Below are positions 51,869 to 62,799 of a stretch of DNA of 64,000 nucleotides, piece by piece. Every line of letters begins with the position of its first letter. Position 1 is the first letter of the stretch. The notes under the pieces were generated by a model. The model was not told where the DNA came from. It did no database searches and saw only the letters and a program-made list of their open reading frames with translations. This DNA is from Fluviicoccus sp. (GTDB lineage Bacteria; Pseudomonadota; Gammaproteobacteria; Pseudomonadales; Moraxellaceae), in NCBI RefSeq assembly GCF_030646115.1, contig NZ_JAUSMX010000002.1, positions 1 through 64,000 of the forward strand, written 5' to 3'. Position numbers and translations under genes: made by a program.

Positions 51869-53254
51869 ATGACCGAACGAATACCCACCCGCAACATTCC
51901 CATCGAAGCCTCTGGCAACATCCATACCCGCCGCTTCACCGGCTTTTACCGCAACCTTCGGCTGTATGGCGCCGGTGTACTGATGCTGTTCTTTTTCGGC
52001 ACCGCCTGGTTGAACTGGCAAGGCCGGCAGGCGGTGCTGTGGGATCTTGCCGACCGCAAGTTCTACATCTTCGGGGCCACCATCTGGCCGCAAGACCTTT
52101 TCCTGCTGGCCGCCCTGCTGATGATTGGCGCTTTCGGCCTGTTCACGCTCAGTGTCTTCGCCGGGCGCGTGTGGTGCGGTTACGCCTGCCCGCAAAGCGT
52201 CTGGACCTGGATGTTCATGTGGGTGGAGCAAATCACCGAGGGCGACCGCAACCAGCGCATCAAGCTGGATGCCCAACCCTGGTCGGCCGCCAAGCTGGCC
52301 CGGCGCAGCGCCAAGCACAGCCTGTGGCTGTGCATCAGCCTTGCCACCGGCCTCACTTTCATCGGCTATTTCACGCCCATCCGGCCCTTGGTGTCGCAAT
52401 TGCTGCACCTGACGCTGGATCTGGAAACCGCCGCTTGGGTAGGCTTCTTCGGCCTCTGCACCTACATGAATGCCGGTTGGTTGCGCGAAAAAGTGTGCCG
52501 CGACATGTGCCCCTATTCCAACCTGCAAAGCGTCATGTTCGATGCCGATACCCTGATCATTACCTATGACACCACCCGGGGTGAAAGCCGTGGCGCGCGC
52601 CGCAAGGATGAAGACCCGAAGGCGCTGGGTCTGGGTGACTGCATTGACTGCACGCTGTGTGTCCAGGTGTGCCCCACCGGCATCGACATCCGTGACGGTC
52701 TGCAACTGGAATGCATCAGTTGCGGAGCCTGTATCGACGCCTGCGACAGTGTCATGGACAAGATGGGTTACGAGCGCGGTCTGGTGCGTTACAGCTCGGA
52801 AAGGGAAATGACCGTGGGCAAAACGCATTGGCTGCGGCCGAAGATGGTGGCGCAGGTGGCCCTGTTGTCTCTGCTCTCTATCGGCTTTGTAGTGGCATTC
52901 CTCAACCGGCCGCTGGTAGCGTTGGATGTTTACAAGGATCGCGGTCTGTATCGGGAAAACAGCGAGGGCCAGATTGAGAATATCTATAGCTTGAAGGTGA
53001 TCAACAAGACACAGTCGCCGCACCGTTATGCCGTGTCACTGCACGACGACGACGGCCGGTTTGCCCTGCAGGGAGCACGTGATTTGGAGTTGCAGCCGGG
53101 GGAAATCCAGGTGCTGCCGGTCAGCGTGGTTCTGCTGGGAAAGCTGGAGCACGGAAGTTCAACGTCATTGCGTTTTGAGGTGCGTGATCTGGAAGATGAT
53201 GATATCCGCATAACCACAAAAAGCCGCTTTGTTGCCCCGGCCGGCAGCCTTTGA
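51869..53254 (+). CDS. ccoG: Cytochrome c oxidase accessory protein CcoG (FixG/RdxI)
   Basis: Polyferredoxin Cys motifs (CIDCTLCVQVCPTGIDIRDGLQLECISCGACIDACD), N-terminal TMs. Confidence 0.94.
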   Translation: MTERIPTRNIPIEASGNIHTRRFTGFYRNLRLYGAGVLMLFFFGTAWLNWQGRQAVLWDLADRKFYIFGATIWPQDLFLLAALLMIGAFGLFTLSVFAGRVWCGYACPQSVWTWMFMWVEQITEGDRNQRIKLDAQPWSAAKLARRSAKHSLWLCISLATGLTFIGYFTPIRPLVSQLLHLTLDLETAAWVGFFGLCTYMNAGWLREKVCRDMCPYSNLQSVMFDADTLIITYDTTRGESRGARRKDEDPKALGLGDCIDCTLCVQVCPTGIDIRDGLQLECISCGACIDACDSVMDKMGYERGLVRYSSEREMTVGKTHWLRPKMVAQVALLSLLSIGFVVAFLNRPLVALDVYKDRGLYRENSEGQIENIYSLKVINKTQSPHRYAVSLHDDDGRFALQGARDLELQPGEIQVLPVSVVLLGKLEHGSSTSLRFEVRDLEDDDIRITTKSRFVAPAGSL

Positions 53255-53313
53255 CCGGGCATAACCCGCTAGAATCCCCGGAATCCTTGCTGAATCCGGG
53301 GCCAGACCCAACC

Positions 53314-54723
53314 ATGAAACGCTACGAGCAGTTTGCCGAGCGGATTGCCGAATTGATCCGCAGCGGCGTGCTGTCGCCAGGACAGAAAACGCCCTCGGTG
53401 CGCCAAGCAGCGCAACGCTATGGCGTCAGCCTATCCACGGTGTTCGAGGCGTATTACCTGCTGGAAAGCCGTGGCCTCATTATGGCGCGCCCCCGCTCCG
53501 GATATTACGTACGCGAACGGGCGCAGCATCCCCTGCCGGAACCGGCGCTCACCGCCCCGCAAGTGCAAACCAGCGATGTGGATGTCAGCGAGCTGGTGTT
53601 TTCGGTATTCGGTTCGCTGAAGGACCCGGACATTGTGCCCTTCGGTTCCGCCTTCCCCAGTCCCGACCTGTTTCCCCTGGCGCGGCTGGCGCGCTCCATG
53701 ACCCATGCCCTGCGCAACCTGCCGCCCGCCGCCATTGTGGCCGAAATGACCGAGGGCAACGCCGGGTTACGCCGCCAGATTGCGCTGCGCTACACCGGTT
53801 GCGGCGTACACCTGCCGCTGGAGGAGCTGGTCATCACCAGCGGTGCCATGGAGGCGCTGAACCTGTGCCTGCAATGCGTCACCGTACCCGGCGATTTGGT
53901 GGCCATTGAAGCCCCGGCCTTTTACGCCACGCTGCAGGTGCTGGAACGGTTGAAGCTGAAAGCGGTGGAAATCCCGGTGCATCCGCGAGACGGTATGGAC
54001 CTAACCTGCCTGGAAGACAGCCTGCAACGGCTACCGGTCAAGGCCTGCTGGTTCATGAGCAGCCTGCAGAACCCGTTGGGGGCCAGCATGGGCGATGAAA
54101 AGAAACAGGCGCTTTACGACTTGCTTGTGCGGCATCAGGTGCCCATGATCGAGGACGATGTCTATGCCGAATTGTATTTCGGCGACCGGCCGCCGCGACC
54201 AGTGAAAAGCCTGGACCGCGAAGGATTGGTGATGCATTGCGGTTCGTTTTCAAAGTGCCTGGCGCCGGGTTACCGCATTGGCTGGGTGGCCGGGGGCAGG
54301 TTTGCCGAAGCCATCCAGCGACTGAAGCTGATGACCACCATTTCACCATCGGTGCCCGCCCAAGCCGCCATTGCCGACTACCTGCAGCATGGCGGTTACG
54401 ACCGGCATTTGCGCAAGTTACGGCATGTTCTGGAAAGCCAGCAGGAGTCGATGCTGGCTTCGGCGGCGCGACATTTTCCCGAAGGCACGCGGGTCACGCG
54501 GCCCATGGGCGGCTACCTGCTGTGGTTCGAATTTCCGGAACCGGTGGACTCCCTGCAATTGTGCCGACAGGCGCTGGCGCAAGGCATCAGTCTGGCTCCA
54601 GGCCCCATTTTCTCCGCCACCCGGCGTTTCCGGAACTGCGCCCGCCTCAACTACGGCTACCCGTGGGATGAGCGCAGCGAACAGGCCATGGTTGTGCTGG
54701 GGCGCTTGTTGGGGGAGTTTTGA
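53314..54723 (+). CDS. MocR/GntR family regulator with aminotransferase-like domain
   Basis: GntR HTH plus class I aminotransferase; SFSKCLAPGYRIGW. Confidence 0.93.
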   Translation: MKRYEQFAERIAELIRSGVLSPGQKTPSVRQAAQRYGVSLSTVFEAYYLLESRGLIMARPRSGYYVRERAQHPLPEPALTAPQVQTSDVDVSELVFSVFGSLKDPDIVPFGSAFPSPDLFPLARLARSMTHALRNLPPAAIVAEMTEGNAGLRRQIALRYTGCGVHLPLEELVITSGAMEALNLCLQCVTVPGDLVAIEAPAFYATLQVLERLKLKAVEIPVHPRDGMDLTCLEDSLQRLPVKACWFMSSLQNPLGASMGDEKKQALYDLLVRHQVPMIEDDVYAELYFGDRPPRPVKSLDREGLVMHCGSFSKCLAPGYRIGWVAGGRFAEAIQRLKLMTTISPSVPAQAAIADYLQHGGYDRHLRKLRHVLESQQESMLASAARHFPEGTRVTRPMGGYLLWFEFPEPVDSLQLCRQALAQGISLAPGPIFSATRRFRNCARLNYGYPWDERSEQAMVVLGRLLGEF

Positions 54724-54893
54724 GGTCGGAAAGTCAGGACTGGTTTTGTTCACGCCGCCGGTTTGCCGGGTTTTATGCTGACTCCGTGTGCTGCGCCGGG
54801 AGTGATGTTGATTCAGGATGGTCTGGGTTATGATGAAAGCTGGATACGGACATTGTCCGCCATTAAATTAAGCTCAGTTCCGGAGTAAGAACC

Positions 54894-55451
54894 ATGAACC
54901 ACAAGATCTGGATGATGTTGGCGCTCACCCTGTCAGCCACTGGCGCGCAGGCGGCTGATACCTATGCTGGCGTTGATTTCCTGATAGCGGACTATCAGGA
55001 ATCCGCGATGAGTGATTCTGTTGCGCCAAAGGCCATTGAGGTCAAGTATGGCATCCAGATGGATCAGAACCTGGGCGTGGAATTCCGGTTGGGTACCGGA
55101 ATTTCCAATGGCAAGACCTCAAACTTGTTGATTAATCCTCCTTCCGGCCCAAGAATAGTCCCGAGTTTTGAAGCCAGCCTGGATTTGCTGCTGGGGGCAT
55201 ATGGGCGTGCAGCCTTGCCTGTGACAGAAAACTTTCAGGTCTATGCCCTTGCAGGGGTAGCCTCGATTGAAACCACACATATCGTTCCCGGCGTCAATAT
55301 CACCAACACGGATACTAACTTTTCCTATGGTGCCGGTTTTGCGTTCAAGCCCAATGAAACAACTACGATATCCACAGAGTACATGATGCTGGTGGATAAC
55401 AACGACCTGCAAATCACCTCGCTGAACCTCGGTTTTGCCATGAAGTTCTAA
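54894..55451 (+). CDS. Outer-membrane beta-barrel protein
   Basis: Signal peptide, alternating beta pattern, C-terminal ...LNLGFAMKF. Confidence 0.75.
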   Translation: MNHKIWMMLALTLSATGAQAADTYAGVDFLIADYQESAMSDSVAPKAIEVKYGIQMDQNLGVEFRLGTGISNGKTSNLLINPPSGPRIVPSFEASLDLLLGAYGRAALPVTENFQVYALAGVASIETTHIVPGVNITNTDTNFSYGAGFAFKPNETTTISTEYMMLVDNNDLQITSLNLGFAMKF

Positions 55452-55684
55452 GGTATGCACCAAGCAGGGACAAGCCCGCCTTGTCCCTGCCCGTTTACTG
55501 TGCCGCCGCCCGCCATTGTCTTGCCAAATAACGACTATACCGTTTGCAATATAGCGCTGTTCCTTAACATTTCCACGCAATTCGGCTAGTATTCCGCCCA
55601 CCGTTTTTCTCCGTCCAAAGCCGGTATGCCCTTTGCATCACCAGCCGGACCGGAACACCCCCGATTGACCAAGAGGAAACCACC

Positions 55685-58300
55685 GTGCTTGAAGCCTACC
55701 GCCAACATGTCGCCGAACGCGCCGCCCAAGGCGTCCCCCCGAAGCCGCTTGATGAAAAGCAGACCGCCGACCTGGTTGCTTTGCTGAAAAACCCGCCCCA
55801 GGGCGAAGAAGCCTTCCTGGTTGACCTGCTGGAAAACCGCGTTCCCGCCGGTGTGGACCCCGCCGCTTTCGTGAAGGCCGCCTTCCTGGCAGCCGTCACC
55901 AAGGGTGAAGCCGCCTCCCCGCTGGTGACGCCGAAGCGCGCCGTGTACCTGCTGGGCACCATGCTGGGCGGCTACAACGTCGAACCGCTGGTTTCCCTGC
56001 TGGACAACGCCGAGCTGGCCGCCGAAGCCGCCACCGCGCTGAAGTCCACCCTGCTGATGTTCGATTCCTTCCATGACGTGGAAGAAAAGGCCAAGGCCGG
56101 CAACGCCTTCGCCAAGGACGTGATCCAGTCCTGGGCCAATGCCGAATGGTTCACCAACCGTCCGGAAGTGCCGAAGCAGATCACCGTCACCGTGTTCAAG
56201 GTTACTGGCGAAACCAACACCGACGACCTGTCCCCCGCCCAGGACGCCTGGAGCCGCCCGGACATCCCGCTGCACGCCAACGCCATGCTGAAGAACGTGC
56301 GTGACGGCATCAACCCCGACAAGCCCACCGAAATCGGCCCCATCAAGCAGATCGAAGCGCTGAAGGCCAAGGGTAACATCGTCGCTTACGTCGGTGACGT
56401 GGTCGGCACCGGCTCCAGCCGCAAGTCCGCCACCAACTCGGTGCTGTGGTTCACCGGCGACGACCTGCCGCACATCCCCAACAAGCGTGACGGCGGTGTC
56501 TGCATCGGCTCCAAGATCGCCCCCATCTTCTTCAACACCATGGAAGATGCCGGCGCCCTGCCGATCGAGCTGGACGTGGGCAACATGAACATGGGCGACG
56601 TGATCGTCCTGAACATCAACCACGACACCGCCGAAGTCAGCGCCACCAAGGACGGCGTGGAAATCGCCAAGGCCCCGTTGAAGACCCCCGTGCTGCTGGA
56701 CGAAGTCCGCGCCGGCGGCCGTATCAACCTGATCATCGGCCGCAGCCTGACCACCAAGGCGCGTGAGTCGCTGGGTCTGCCCGCCTCCACCCTGTTCCGC
56801 CTGCCGCAACAGCCCGCCGACACCGGCAAGGGTTACACCCAGGCCCAGAAGATGGTCGGTCGCGCTTGCGGTCTGCCGGAAGGCACCGGCATCCGTCCGG
56901 GCACCTACTGCGAACCGAAGATGACCACCGTCGGCTCCCAGGACACCACCGGCCCCATGACCCGTGACGAACTGAAGGATCTGGCCTGCCTCGGCTTCTC
57001 CGCCGGTCTGGTCATGCAGTCCTTCTGCCACACTGCCGCCTATCCGAAGCCGGTGGACGTGCAGACCCACCACACCCTGCCGGACTTCATCATGAACCGC
57101 GGTGGTGTGTCCCTGCGTCCGGGTGACGGCATCATCCACTCCTGGTTGAACCGCATGCTGCTGCCGGACACCGTCGGCACCGGCGGCGACTCGCACACCC
57201 GCTTCCCGCTGGGCATTTCCTTCCCGGCCGGTTCCGGTCTGGTCGCCTTTGCCGCCGCCACCGGCGTCATGCCGCTGGACATGCCGGAATCGGTGCTGGT
57301 TCGCTTCAAGGGCGAAATGCAACCCGGTATCACCCTGCGTGATCTGGTGCATGCCATCCCCTACGCCGCCATCCAGCGCGGTGAACTGACCATCGAGAAG
57401 AAGGGCAAGAAGAACGTCTTCAACGGCCGGATCCTCGAAATCGAAGGCCTGGAACACCTGACCGCCGAACAGGCGTTCGAGCTGTCCGACGCCTCCGCAG
57501 AACGTTCCGCCGCCGGTTGCTCCATCACCCTCAGCGAGAAGTCTGTTGCCGAATACCTGACCTCCAACATCACCATGCTGAAGTGGATGATCTCGGAAGG
57601 TTATGGCGACGCCCGCACCATCGGCCGTCGTATTGAAGCCATGCAAGCCTGGCTGGCCAACCCCAGCCTGCTGCGTGCCGATGCTGACGCCGAATACGCC
57701 GCCGTGTACGAGATCGACCTGAACGAGATCAAGGAACCGATCCTGTGCTGCCCGAACGATCCGGACGACGCCAAGCCGCTGTCGCAAGTGGCCGGTCAGA
57801 AGATCGACGAAGTGTTCATTGGTTCCTGCATGACCAACATCGGCCACTTCCGCGCCGCCGGCAAGTTGCTGGAGAAGGTGGAAGGCGGTTCGCTGAGCAC
57901 CCGTCTGTGGCTGGCCCCGCCCACCAAGATGGACGAGCACCAGCTGATGGAAGAAGGCTACTACAACATTTACGGCCGCGCCGGTGCGCGTACCGAAATG
58001 CCGGGTTGCTCGCTGTGCATGGGTAATCAGGCGCGTGTGGCTCCGAACACGACTTGTGTGTCCACGTCCACCCGTAACTTCCCGAACCGTCTGGGTCAGG
58101 GCGCCAATGTGTATCTGGCCTCTGCCGAGCTGGCTTCCGTGGCTGCCGTGATTGGCCGTCTGCCGACCGTGGAGGAGTACATGCAGTACGCCGCCAAGAT
58201 CAACAGCATGTCGGCGGATATCTACCGCTATCTGAATTTTGACCGCATGAGCGAGTACACCGCGAAGGCTGACAAGATTGATGTGGCGCAGTTGACTTGA
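55685..58300 (+). CDS. acnB: Aconitate hydratase B
   Basis: Full-length AcnB sequence ([27 protein letters not shown]..., [15 protein letters not shown]). Confidence 0.98.
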   Translation: MLEAYRQHVAERAAQGVPPKPLDEKQTADLVALLKNPPQGEEAFLVDLLENRVPAGVDPAAFVKAAFLAAVTKGEAASPLVTPKRAVYLLGTMLGGYNVEPLVSLLDNAELAAEAATALKSTLLMFDSFHDVEEKAKAGNAFAKDVIQSWANAEWFTNRPEVPKQITVTVFKVTGETNTDDLSPAQDAWSRPDIPLHANAMLKNVRDGINPDKPTEIGPIKQIEALKAKGNIVAYVGDVVGTGSSRKSATNSVLWFTGDDLPHIPNKRDGGVCIGSKIAPIFFNTMEDAGALPIELDVGNMNMGDVIVLNINHDTAEVSATKDGVEIAKAPLKTPVLLDEVRAGGRINLIIGRSLTTKARESLGLPASTLFRLPQQPADTGKGYTQAQKMVGRACGLPEGTGIRPGTYCEPKMTTVGSQDTTGPMTRDELKDLACLGFSAGLVMQSFCHTAAYPKPVDVQTHHTLPDFIMNRGGVSLRPGDGIIHSWLNRMLLPDTVGTGGDSHTRFPLGISFPAGSGLVAFAAATGVMPLDMPESVLVRFKGEMQPGITLRDLVHAIPYAAIQRGELTIEKKGKKNVFNGRILEIEGLEHLTAEQAFELSDASAERSAAGCSITLSEKSVAEYLTSNITMLKWMISEGYGDARTIGRRIEAMQAWLANPSLLRADADAEYAAVYEIDLNEIKEPILCCPNDPDDAKPLSQVAGQKIDEVFIGSCMTNIGHFRAAGKLLEKVEGGSLSTRLWLAPPTKMDEHQLMEEGYYNIYGRAGARTEMPGCSLCMGNQARVAPNTTCVSTSTRNFPNRLGQGANVYLASAELASVAAVIGRLPTVEEYMQYAAKINSMSADIYRYLNFDRMSEYTAKADKIDVAQLT

Positions 58301-58322
58301 GCTTAGGCTGAGGTTGATTGGT

Positions 58323-58357
58323 AAAAATAACCCCCGCGAAATCGGGGGTTATTTTTT
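58323..58357 (+). terminator. Rho-independent terminator
   Basis: AAAATAACCCCCG-cgaaat-CGGGGGTTATTTTTT. Confidence 0.85.
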
Positions 58358-58374
58358 GGATTCGTGCATTACCA

Positions 58375-58759
58375 TCACGGGTGAAACTCATTTAACTCCT
58401 TAATCCGTTGTTGAGCACGAGTGGACATGCATTCGATATACATGGCATTCCGTATCGTCCCATCTGACCACAATGTATAAATGGCTTGGCAGTCCGCTTT
58501 GCGGAACTTCACCCACACTCTTTGGGCGTCAATTAACTGCTTTTTCAAATCGGACTTGTCTGTCATGGATGCTTCGTGACTGAATCTATCAATGGCTTGT
58601 AATGTGCTCTGGTATGTTTTATTTAACCGTTTTTCAATTTTATCAAGTTCAATCTGACTGCATTCATCTGTGTCAGGTGTGCTATACGCTGTCTTGCAAT
58701 CTAAGCCAAAAGCAAGGTTGGTTGCCAATATAGAAGCTCATCAATACATACTTCTTCAA
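58375..58759 (-). pseudogene. LprI/DUF1311-like protein with frameshift in signal peptide
   Basis: LKKYVLM... in one frame and ASILATNLAFGLDCKTAYS... in the next; mature domain intact. Confidence 0.6.
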
Positions 58760-58826
58760 GATTGCACTCCTTTTGGAATTTGTTCCGGTAAATGCTAAGG
58801 CTAAAGCGGAAATGCGGGACAGAGGG

Positions 58827-59243
58827 TCAACGTCCCTCCACATCCACCCAATTCTCCACCACCAAGCCCGGAACCCGCCCGAACTCCCGAACATTGTCCG
58901 TCACCAGCACCATGCCCAACGACCGTGCATGCGCCGCAATCAGCAGATCATTAGGACCAATCGGCTGCCCCGACATCTCCAGAAAACACCGGATGTCCGC
59001 ATATTCCCGATCCACACCGCTTTCCAGCGGCAGCACCGGAATCAGTGACAGCAACCGTTCAATCCGCTCAGACAGTGCAGTTGACTGACGCTTGGCGGCT
59101 CCCAACCGCAACTCACAGGCCACCACCACGCTGACAAATACCGCTGACTCCCCGACCTCGGAAACCCTTTGCATAACAGCGCCCTGAGGCTGCCGGATCA
59201 GATGAGAAACAATATTGGTATCCAGCAGATAGCCCGGCATCAT
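58827..59243 (-). CDS. vapC: VapC-type PIN-domain toxin
   Basis: YLLDTNIVSHLIR, PNDLLIAAHA, LVTDNVREF. Confidence 0.92.
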   Translation of the reverse strand: MMPGYLLDTNIVSHLIRQPQGAVMQRVSEVGESAVFVSVVVACELRLGAAKRQSTALSERIERLLSLIPVLPLESGVDREYADIRCFLEMSGQPIGPNDLLIAAHARSLGMVLVTDNVREFGRVPGLVVENWVDVEGR

Positions 59244-59485
59244 AGCGGTAAGTTCGCCTCGTCTACAGGCAACAGCCCCTCATCCACATCGGGAAAATCC
59301 ACATCCAAAGGCTCCATCCCGGCCAACATCGCCAGCAAAGATGACTTCTGAACCGGAACAATCACCAGCGTATTCCCTTCCTTGCGAATCAATACTTCAT
59401 CCTCCACAAATTCAAATTCGCGCGGAATACGGATGGCCTGGTTACGACCATTGCGAAACAGGCGGGCGTGACGTTCAAGGTTCAT
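59240..59485 (-). CDS. vapB: VapB-type antitoxin (AbrB/MazE fold)
   Basis: ARLFRNGRNQAIRIPREFEF; 4-bp overlap with vapC. Confidence 0.9.
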   Translation of the reverse strand: MNLERHARLFRNGRNQAIRIPREFEFVEDEVLIRKEGNTLVIVPVQKSSLLAMLAGMEPLDVDFPDVDEGLLPVDEANLPL

Positions 59486-59499
59486 GACTAGTATCTCAA

Positions 59500-59525
59500 C
59501 AGGCATATGTCAAAGCATATGCCTG
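59500..59525. promoter_or_regulatory. vapBC operator candidate
   Basis: CAGGCATATG-tcaaag-CATATGCCTG, 10-bp perfect inverted repeat upstream of vapB. Confidence 0.75.
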
Positions 59526-59709
59526 CAAGGCTACTGCGTCAATTTAATCGGTAGATGAGTCGAGCATCATTTACCTGTAACACCATTATCGTGCCACACA
59601 CCTTGCCCCTTTTGTTTGCCCGGAATTGAGGACTATCCGGCTTTCCGTTATTCTCGTTTCCGGTAAAATCGACTGCATTCCGCCAACATTGACAAGCAAG
59701 GAGAGGCTC

Positions 59710-60318
59710 TTGTTTAAACAAGGAAAAATCGTCAACTGGAACGATGATAAAGGCTTCGGATTCATTGAGCCCGCTTTGGGCGGCAAGCAGGTCTTTGTCC
59801 ATATCAGAGCCTTCCCCAGAGGCGCTTCAAGACCTGTGGTCGGAGCCAGCGTTCAATACCAGGAGTCGCTGGATGCCCAAGGCCGCTTGAATGCCGGCAA
59901 GGCTCGTTTTCCCCAAACCGGTACTCCGCTTAACGCAACCATGCAGGCATGCCTGGTCAGCTTTTCTTTCCTCACGGCTATTGGCATTGGGGTTGCGATG
60001 GACATGCTGTCCCAGCCCGTGCTTTGGCTATACAGCATCATGAGCCTGTTGACCTACGGCAGTTACGCCATGGATAAGGCCGCCGCCAAAAAAAGCGCGC
60101 GCCGTACACCTGAAAATTCACTGCATCTGATGGCGTTGCTGGGGGGATGGCCCGGAGCCCTGGTTGCGCAGCAATATTATCGGCATAAAACCAGCAAGCA
60201 GCCGTTCCGGACGATATTCTGGATCACGCTTGGGTTGAATGTGGCGGGTTTGGTTGTGCTGGTTTCGGACTCTGGAGCGCGGGTGGTAAAACAGCTTGGT
60301 GTCACTCTTATTGGATAA
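59710..60318 (+). CDS. Cold-shock domain plus DUF1294 membrane protein
   Basis: TTG start with GAGAGG RBS; FKQGKIVNWNDDKGFGFIEP CSD followed by DUF1294 TMs. Confidence 0.88.
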   Translation: MFKQGKIVNWNDDKGFGFIEPALGGKQVFVHIRAFPRGASRPVVGASVQYQESLDAQGRLNAGKARFPQTGTPLNATMQACLVSFSFLTAIGIGVAMDMLSQPVLWLYSIMSLLTYGSYAMDKAAAKKSARRTPENSLHLMALLGGWPGALVAQQYYRHKTSKQPFRTIFWITLGLNVAGLVVLVSDSGARVVKQLGVTLIG

Positions 60319-60420
60319 TGCAAATCAGTCAATGAAGTTTGTCCAAGGCTGGAGGACAAACCGAAAACGCCGCATGACCTGATTGAATCGTCAACGGCGC
60401 TCCGGCTGAAGTTCTCCCTC

Positions 60421-60999
60421 TCAATTCGGCGCCAGCTTCCTCACCATCCACGACGTAAACGACTGCAACACCGACGCATCATTCATTTTGCAACGCGGGT
60501 CGGTCTTCTGTATCGAATGGATCACGTATTCCGGAATCGGCAGCTTTTCGCAGCCATGACTGTCTTCGCAAATCATGTCCCATTCCGGTTTTGCCGCCAC
60601 ATGGCACGCAAAACAGTTCTTGTCGAAGCGGTTGTTGACATCAGCAAAGCCGCGTTTGCGGATCTTCGAACCATTCTTGTCGACATCCAGCTCAAAAAAC
60701 TCCCAGTCCTTGGTCACCGGGTTGAAGCCGGGCTCACGCTTCACCATCACTTCCGTGGGCACCAACTGCACCACAGAACCCGGAGGGTACACACCACCGG
60801 TGGACGACTTGGCAATGGCCAGGGTGCCTTCGAGATTGCCGCTCAGGTTGTCCACGAAAAATCCGCGCACCGGTGTCATTTCCTGCAGGCATCGGAAGGA
60901 TTTTTCCGAAATTTCGGCAGTGGCGGCCGTGACGTTGACGGCGGAGAGGGAAAGCAGCAAGGCCAGGCTCAGACGGGCGAATCGGGAAGTCGGGGTCAT
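60421..60999 (-). CDS. Periplasmic c-type cytochrome (P460-like)
   Basis: Signal peptide; single CXXCH (CFACH). Confidence 0.7.
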   Translation of the reverse strand: MTPTSRFARLSLALLLSLSAVNVTAATAEISEKSFRCLQEMTPVRGFFVDNLSGNLEGTLAIAKSSTGGVYPPGSVVQLVPTEVMVKREPGFNPVTKDWEFFELDVDKNGSKIRKRGFADVNNRFDKNCFACHVAAKPEWDMICEDSHGCEKLPIPEYVIHSIQKTDPRCKMNDASVLQSFTSWMVRKLAPN

Positions 61000-61075
61000 A
61001 GAGTTTCCGGATGAGAATAAGTGGAGTCACCTGACTTTGATGCGCCGGGTCGGCCGATGTTACACCCAATTTCAG

Positions 61076-61996
61076 TCAAACATGCCCGGTTTCCAACCAA
61101 CGACCGGCCAGTCGTAAGGCTCGGGTGGCCTCTGGTACCAAGGGCGCAAACATCGCAAAGGCATGCCACATGCCATCCCAGACAATCAGTTCGCAGGGCG
61201 TCCCCGCCGCCGCACAACGGGTGGCCAGCAGGCGGCTGTCATCCAGGAACACTTCGTCCGAACCGGTATGTACCAGTATTGGCGGCAAGCGATCCACTTC
61301 TGCGAACACCGGAGAAACAGCCGGATCAGTGGCAGGGTGCCTGCCAAGGTAATGACGGGCGAATACCCGGTGAATCCATTGGGCGCGATGCCGGTGCCTG
61401 CCCGTAAAACCGTCATACAACGCCGGGTCGCGATAGCTGTGCCCGGACAGGCTGAGGTCCAGCCAAGGTGAATGCAGGTATAGGCGCACCGGCTGGGGCA
61501 TGCCCTGATCGCGCAGTTGCTGGCTCAGGCCCAGGCACAAGCCGCCCCCGGCCGACTCTCCCGCCAGATAGAGCTGCGAGGGATCATGCGTCTGCAGCAG
61601 CGCTTGCCAGAACGACCAGATATCTTCCCGGCCTGCGGGAAACGGATGTTGTGGCGCCCGGCGATAAGACGGCAGCATCACCCGGTCAAATTTCCCGGCC
61701 AGCATCAGTCGGGCCGCCAGCGCACGGTGGGTTCGCGGATTGCCGGTGTTGTAGCCGCCACCGTGGATATACGCCAGTACCCGGTCACGATGGCGGTTGA
61801 GCCGGTGGTTATGGACAGTCACCACTTCCCGCCCGCCTACTGTCGAATGGATAGCAGATGTCAATCCGGGCAGAATCGCTGTCTTCTCCAACAGGGGTTC
61901 CAGCAAGGATATCTGGCGGGGATGATGCAAACGGCGCAGCAGGGGATGCTGGGAGCGCAAGAACCATTTGACAGCATAGGCGGAGGGACTGTTCAT
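61076..61996 (-). CDS. Alpha/beta hydrolase (HSL-like esterase)
   Basis: YIHGGGYNTG oxyanion motif, GESAGGG nucleophile elbow. Confidence 0.9.
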   Translation of the reverse strand: MNSPSAYAVKWFLRSQHPLLRRLHHPRQISLLEPLLEKTAILPGLTSAIHSTVGGREVVTVHNHRLNRHRDRVLAYIHGGGYNTGNPRTHRALAARLMLAGKFDRVMLPSYRRAPQHPFPAGREDIWSFWQALLQTHDPSQLYLAGESAGGGLCLGLSQQLRDQGMPQPVRLYLHSPWLDLSLSGHSYRDPALYDGFTGRHRHRAQWIHRVFARHYLGRHPATDPAVSPVFAEVDRLPPILVHTGSDEVFLDDSRLLATRCAAAGTPCELIVWDGMWHAFAMFAPLVPEATRALRLAGRWLETGHV

Positions 61997-62205
61997 GACC
62001 GAATACTGACCATGCGCCGCAACGATGGACAGTGCCGATGCGGACAGCCCGCATACCGATGGTGACATCTGTTCCAAATTTAGCCTTATTTCGGATAATT
62101 TTTCCCTTGATCATTCTTTGGAATCAGCAATTTCACTACTATGGAAAGGCATGTGCAGGAGATGCACATCTTTGTTGATACCTCACCAAGACCAGGAATG
62201 CTTTC

Positions 62206-62748
62206 ATGAAAAAAACAGTAGCAGTTATCGCCTTTAGTGCTGTATTGGGAACGCTGCAAGGTTGCGCTACCCCCGCTACCACGCAGGGCATGACCACCAC
62301 CCGCACCGTTGTCAGCCAGTCGCCTCTGGCCAACAGCATTTCAGTGACCGAAGTGGGCGGCGGCAAGAAGACCAACCCGCTGTGGACTTCGCAAATTTCC
62401 TCCGAAGACTTTGATGCCGCCCTTAAGGCATCCCTGAAAGCGGCTGGATTGCTGAGCAGCGACAAGGGCCGTTACACCCTGACTGCCACGCTGGTGGCGC
62501 TGGAGCAACCGATGTTCGGTATGGACATGACGGTGACCTCGCACGTGATGTACACCCTGACCGACACGGCTTCCGGCAAAAAACTGCTGGAAGAAACCGT
62601 GGTGGCACCGCACACCGCCACCGTCGGTGATGCCTTTGTGGCCATCAAGCGCCTGCGCCTCGCCAACGAAGGTTCGGTTCGTCAGAACATTGACAACCTG
62701 ATCGCCAAGATTGAAAAACTGAAGGTGGATGGCGTCAGCGTCAAATAA
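62206..62748 (+). CDS. Putative lipoprotein, unknown
   Basis: MKKTVAVIAFSAVLGTLQGCATP lipobox. Confidence 0.75.
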   Translation: MKKTVAVIAFSAVLGTLQGCATPATTQGMTTTRTVVSQSPLANSISVTEVGGGKKTNPLWTSQISSEDFDAALKASLKAAGLLSSDKGRYTLTATLVALEQPMFGMDMTVTSHVMYTLTDTASGKKLLEETVVAPHTATVGDAFVAIKRLRLANEGSVRQNIDNLIAKIEKLKVDGVSVK

Positions 62749-62799
62749 GCTTCTGCTTCAACCCCTGCCGGTTTGCTGAACTCCTTCGTCAAACCGGTT

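Noticed and set aside
51641-53023. 460-aa minus ORF opposite ccoG
   Set aside because: Antisense to a clearly identified CcoG; no domain signature.
55586-57940. 784-aa minus-strand ORF antisense to acnB
   Set aside because: Low-complexity Gly/Val/His-rich translation and complete overlap with a full-length acnB; a shadow ORF caused by strong GC codon bias.
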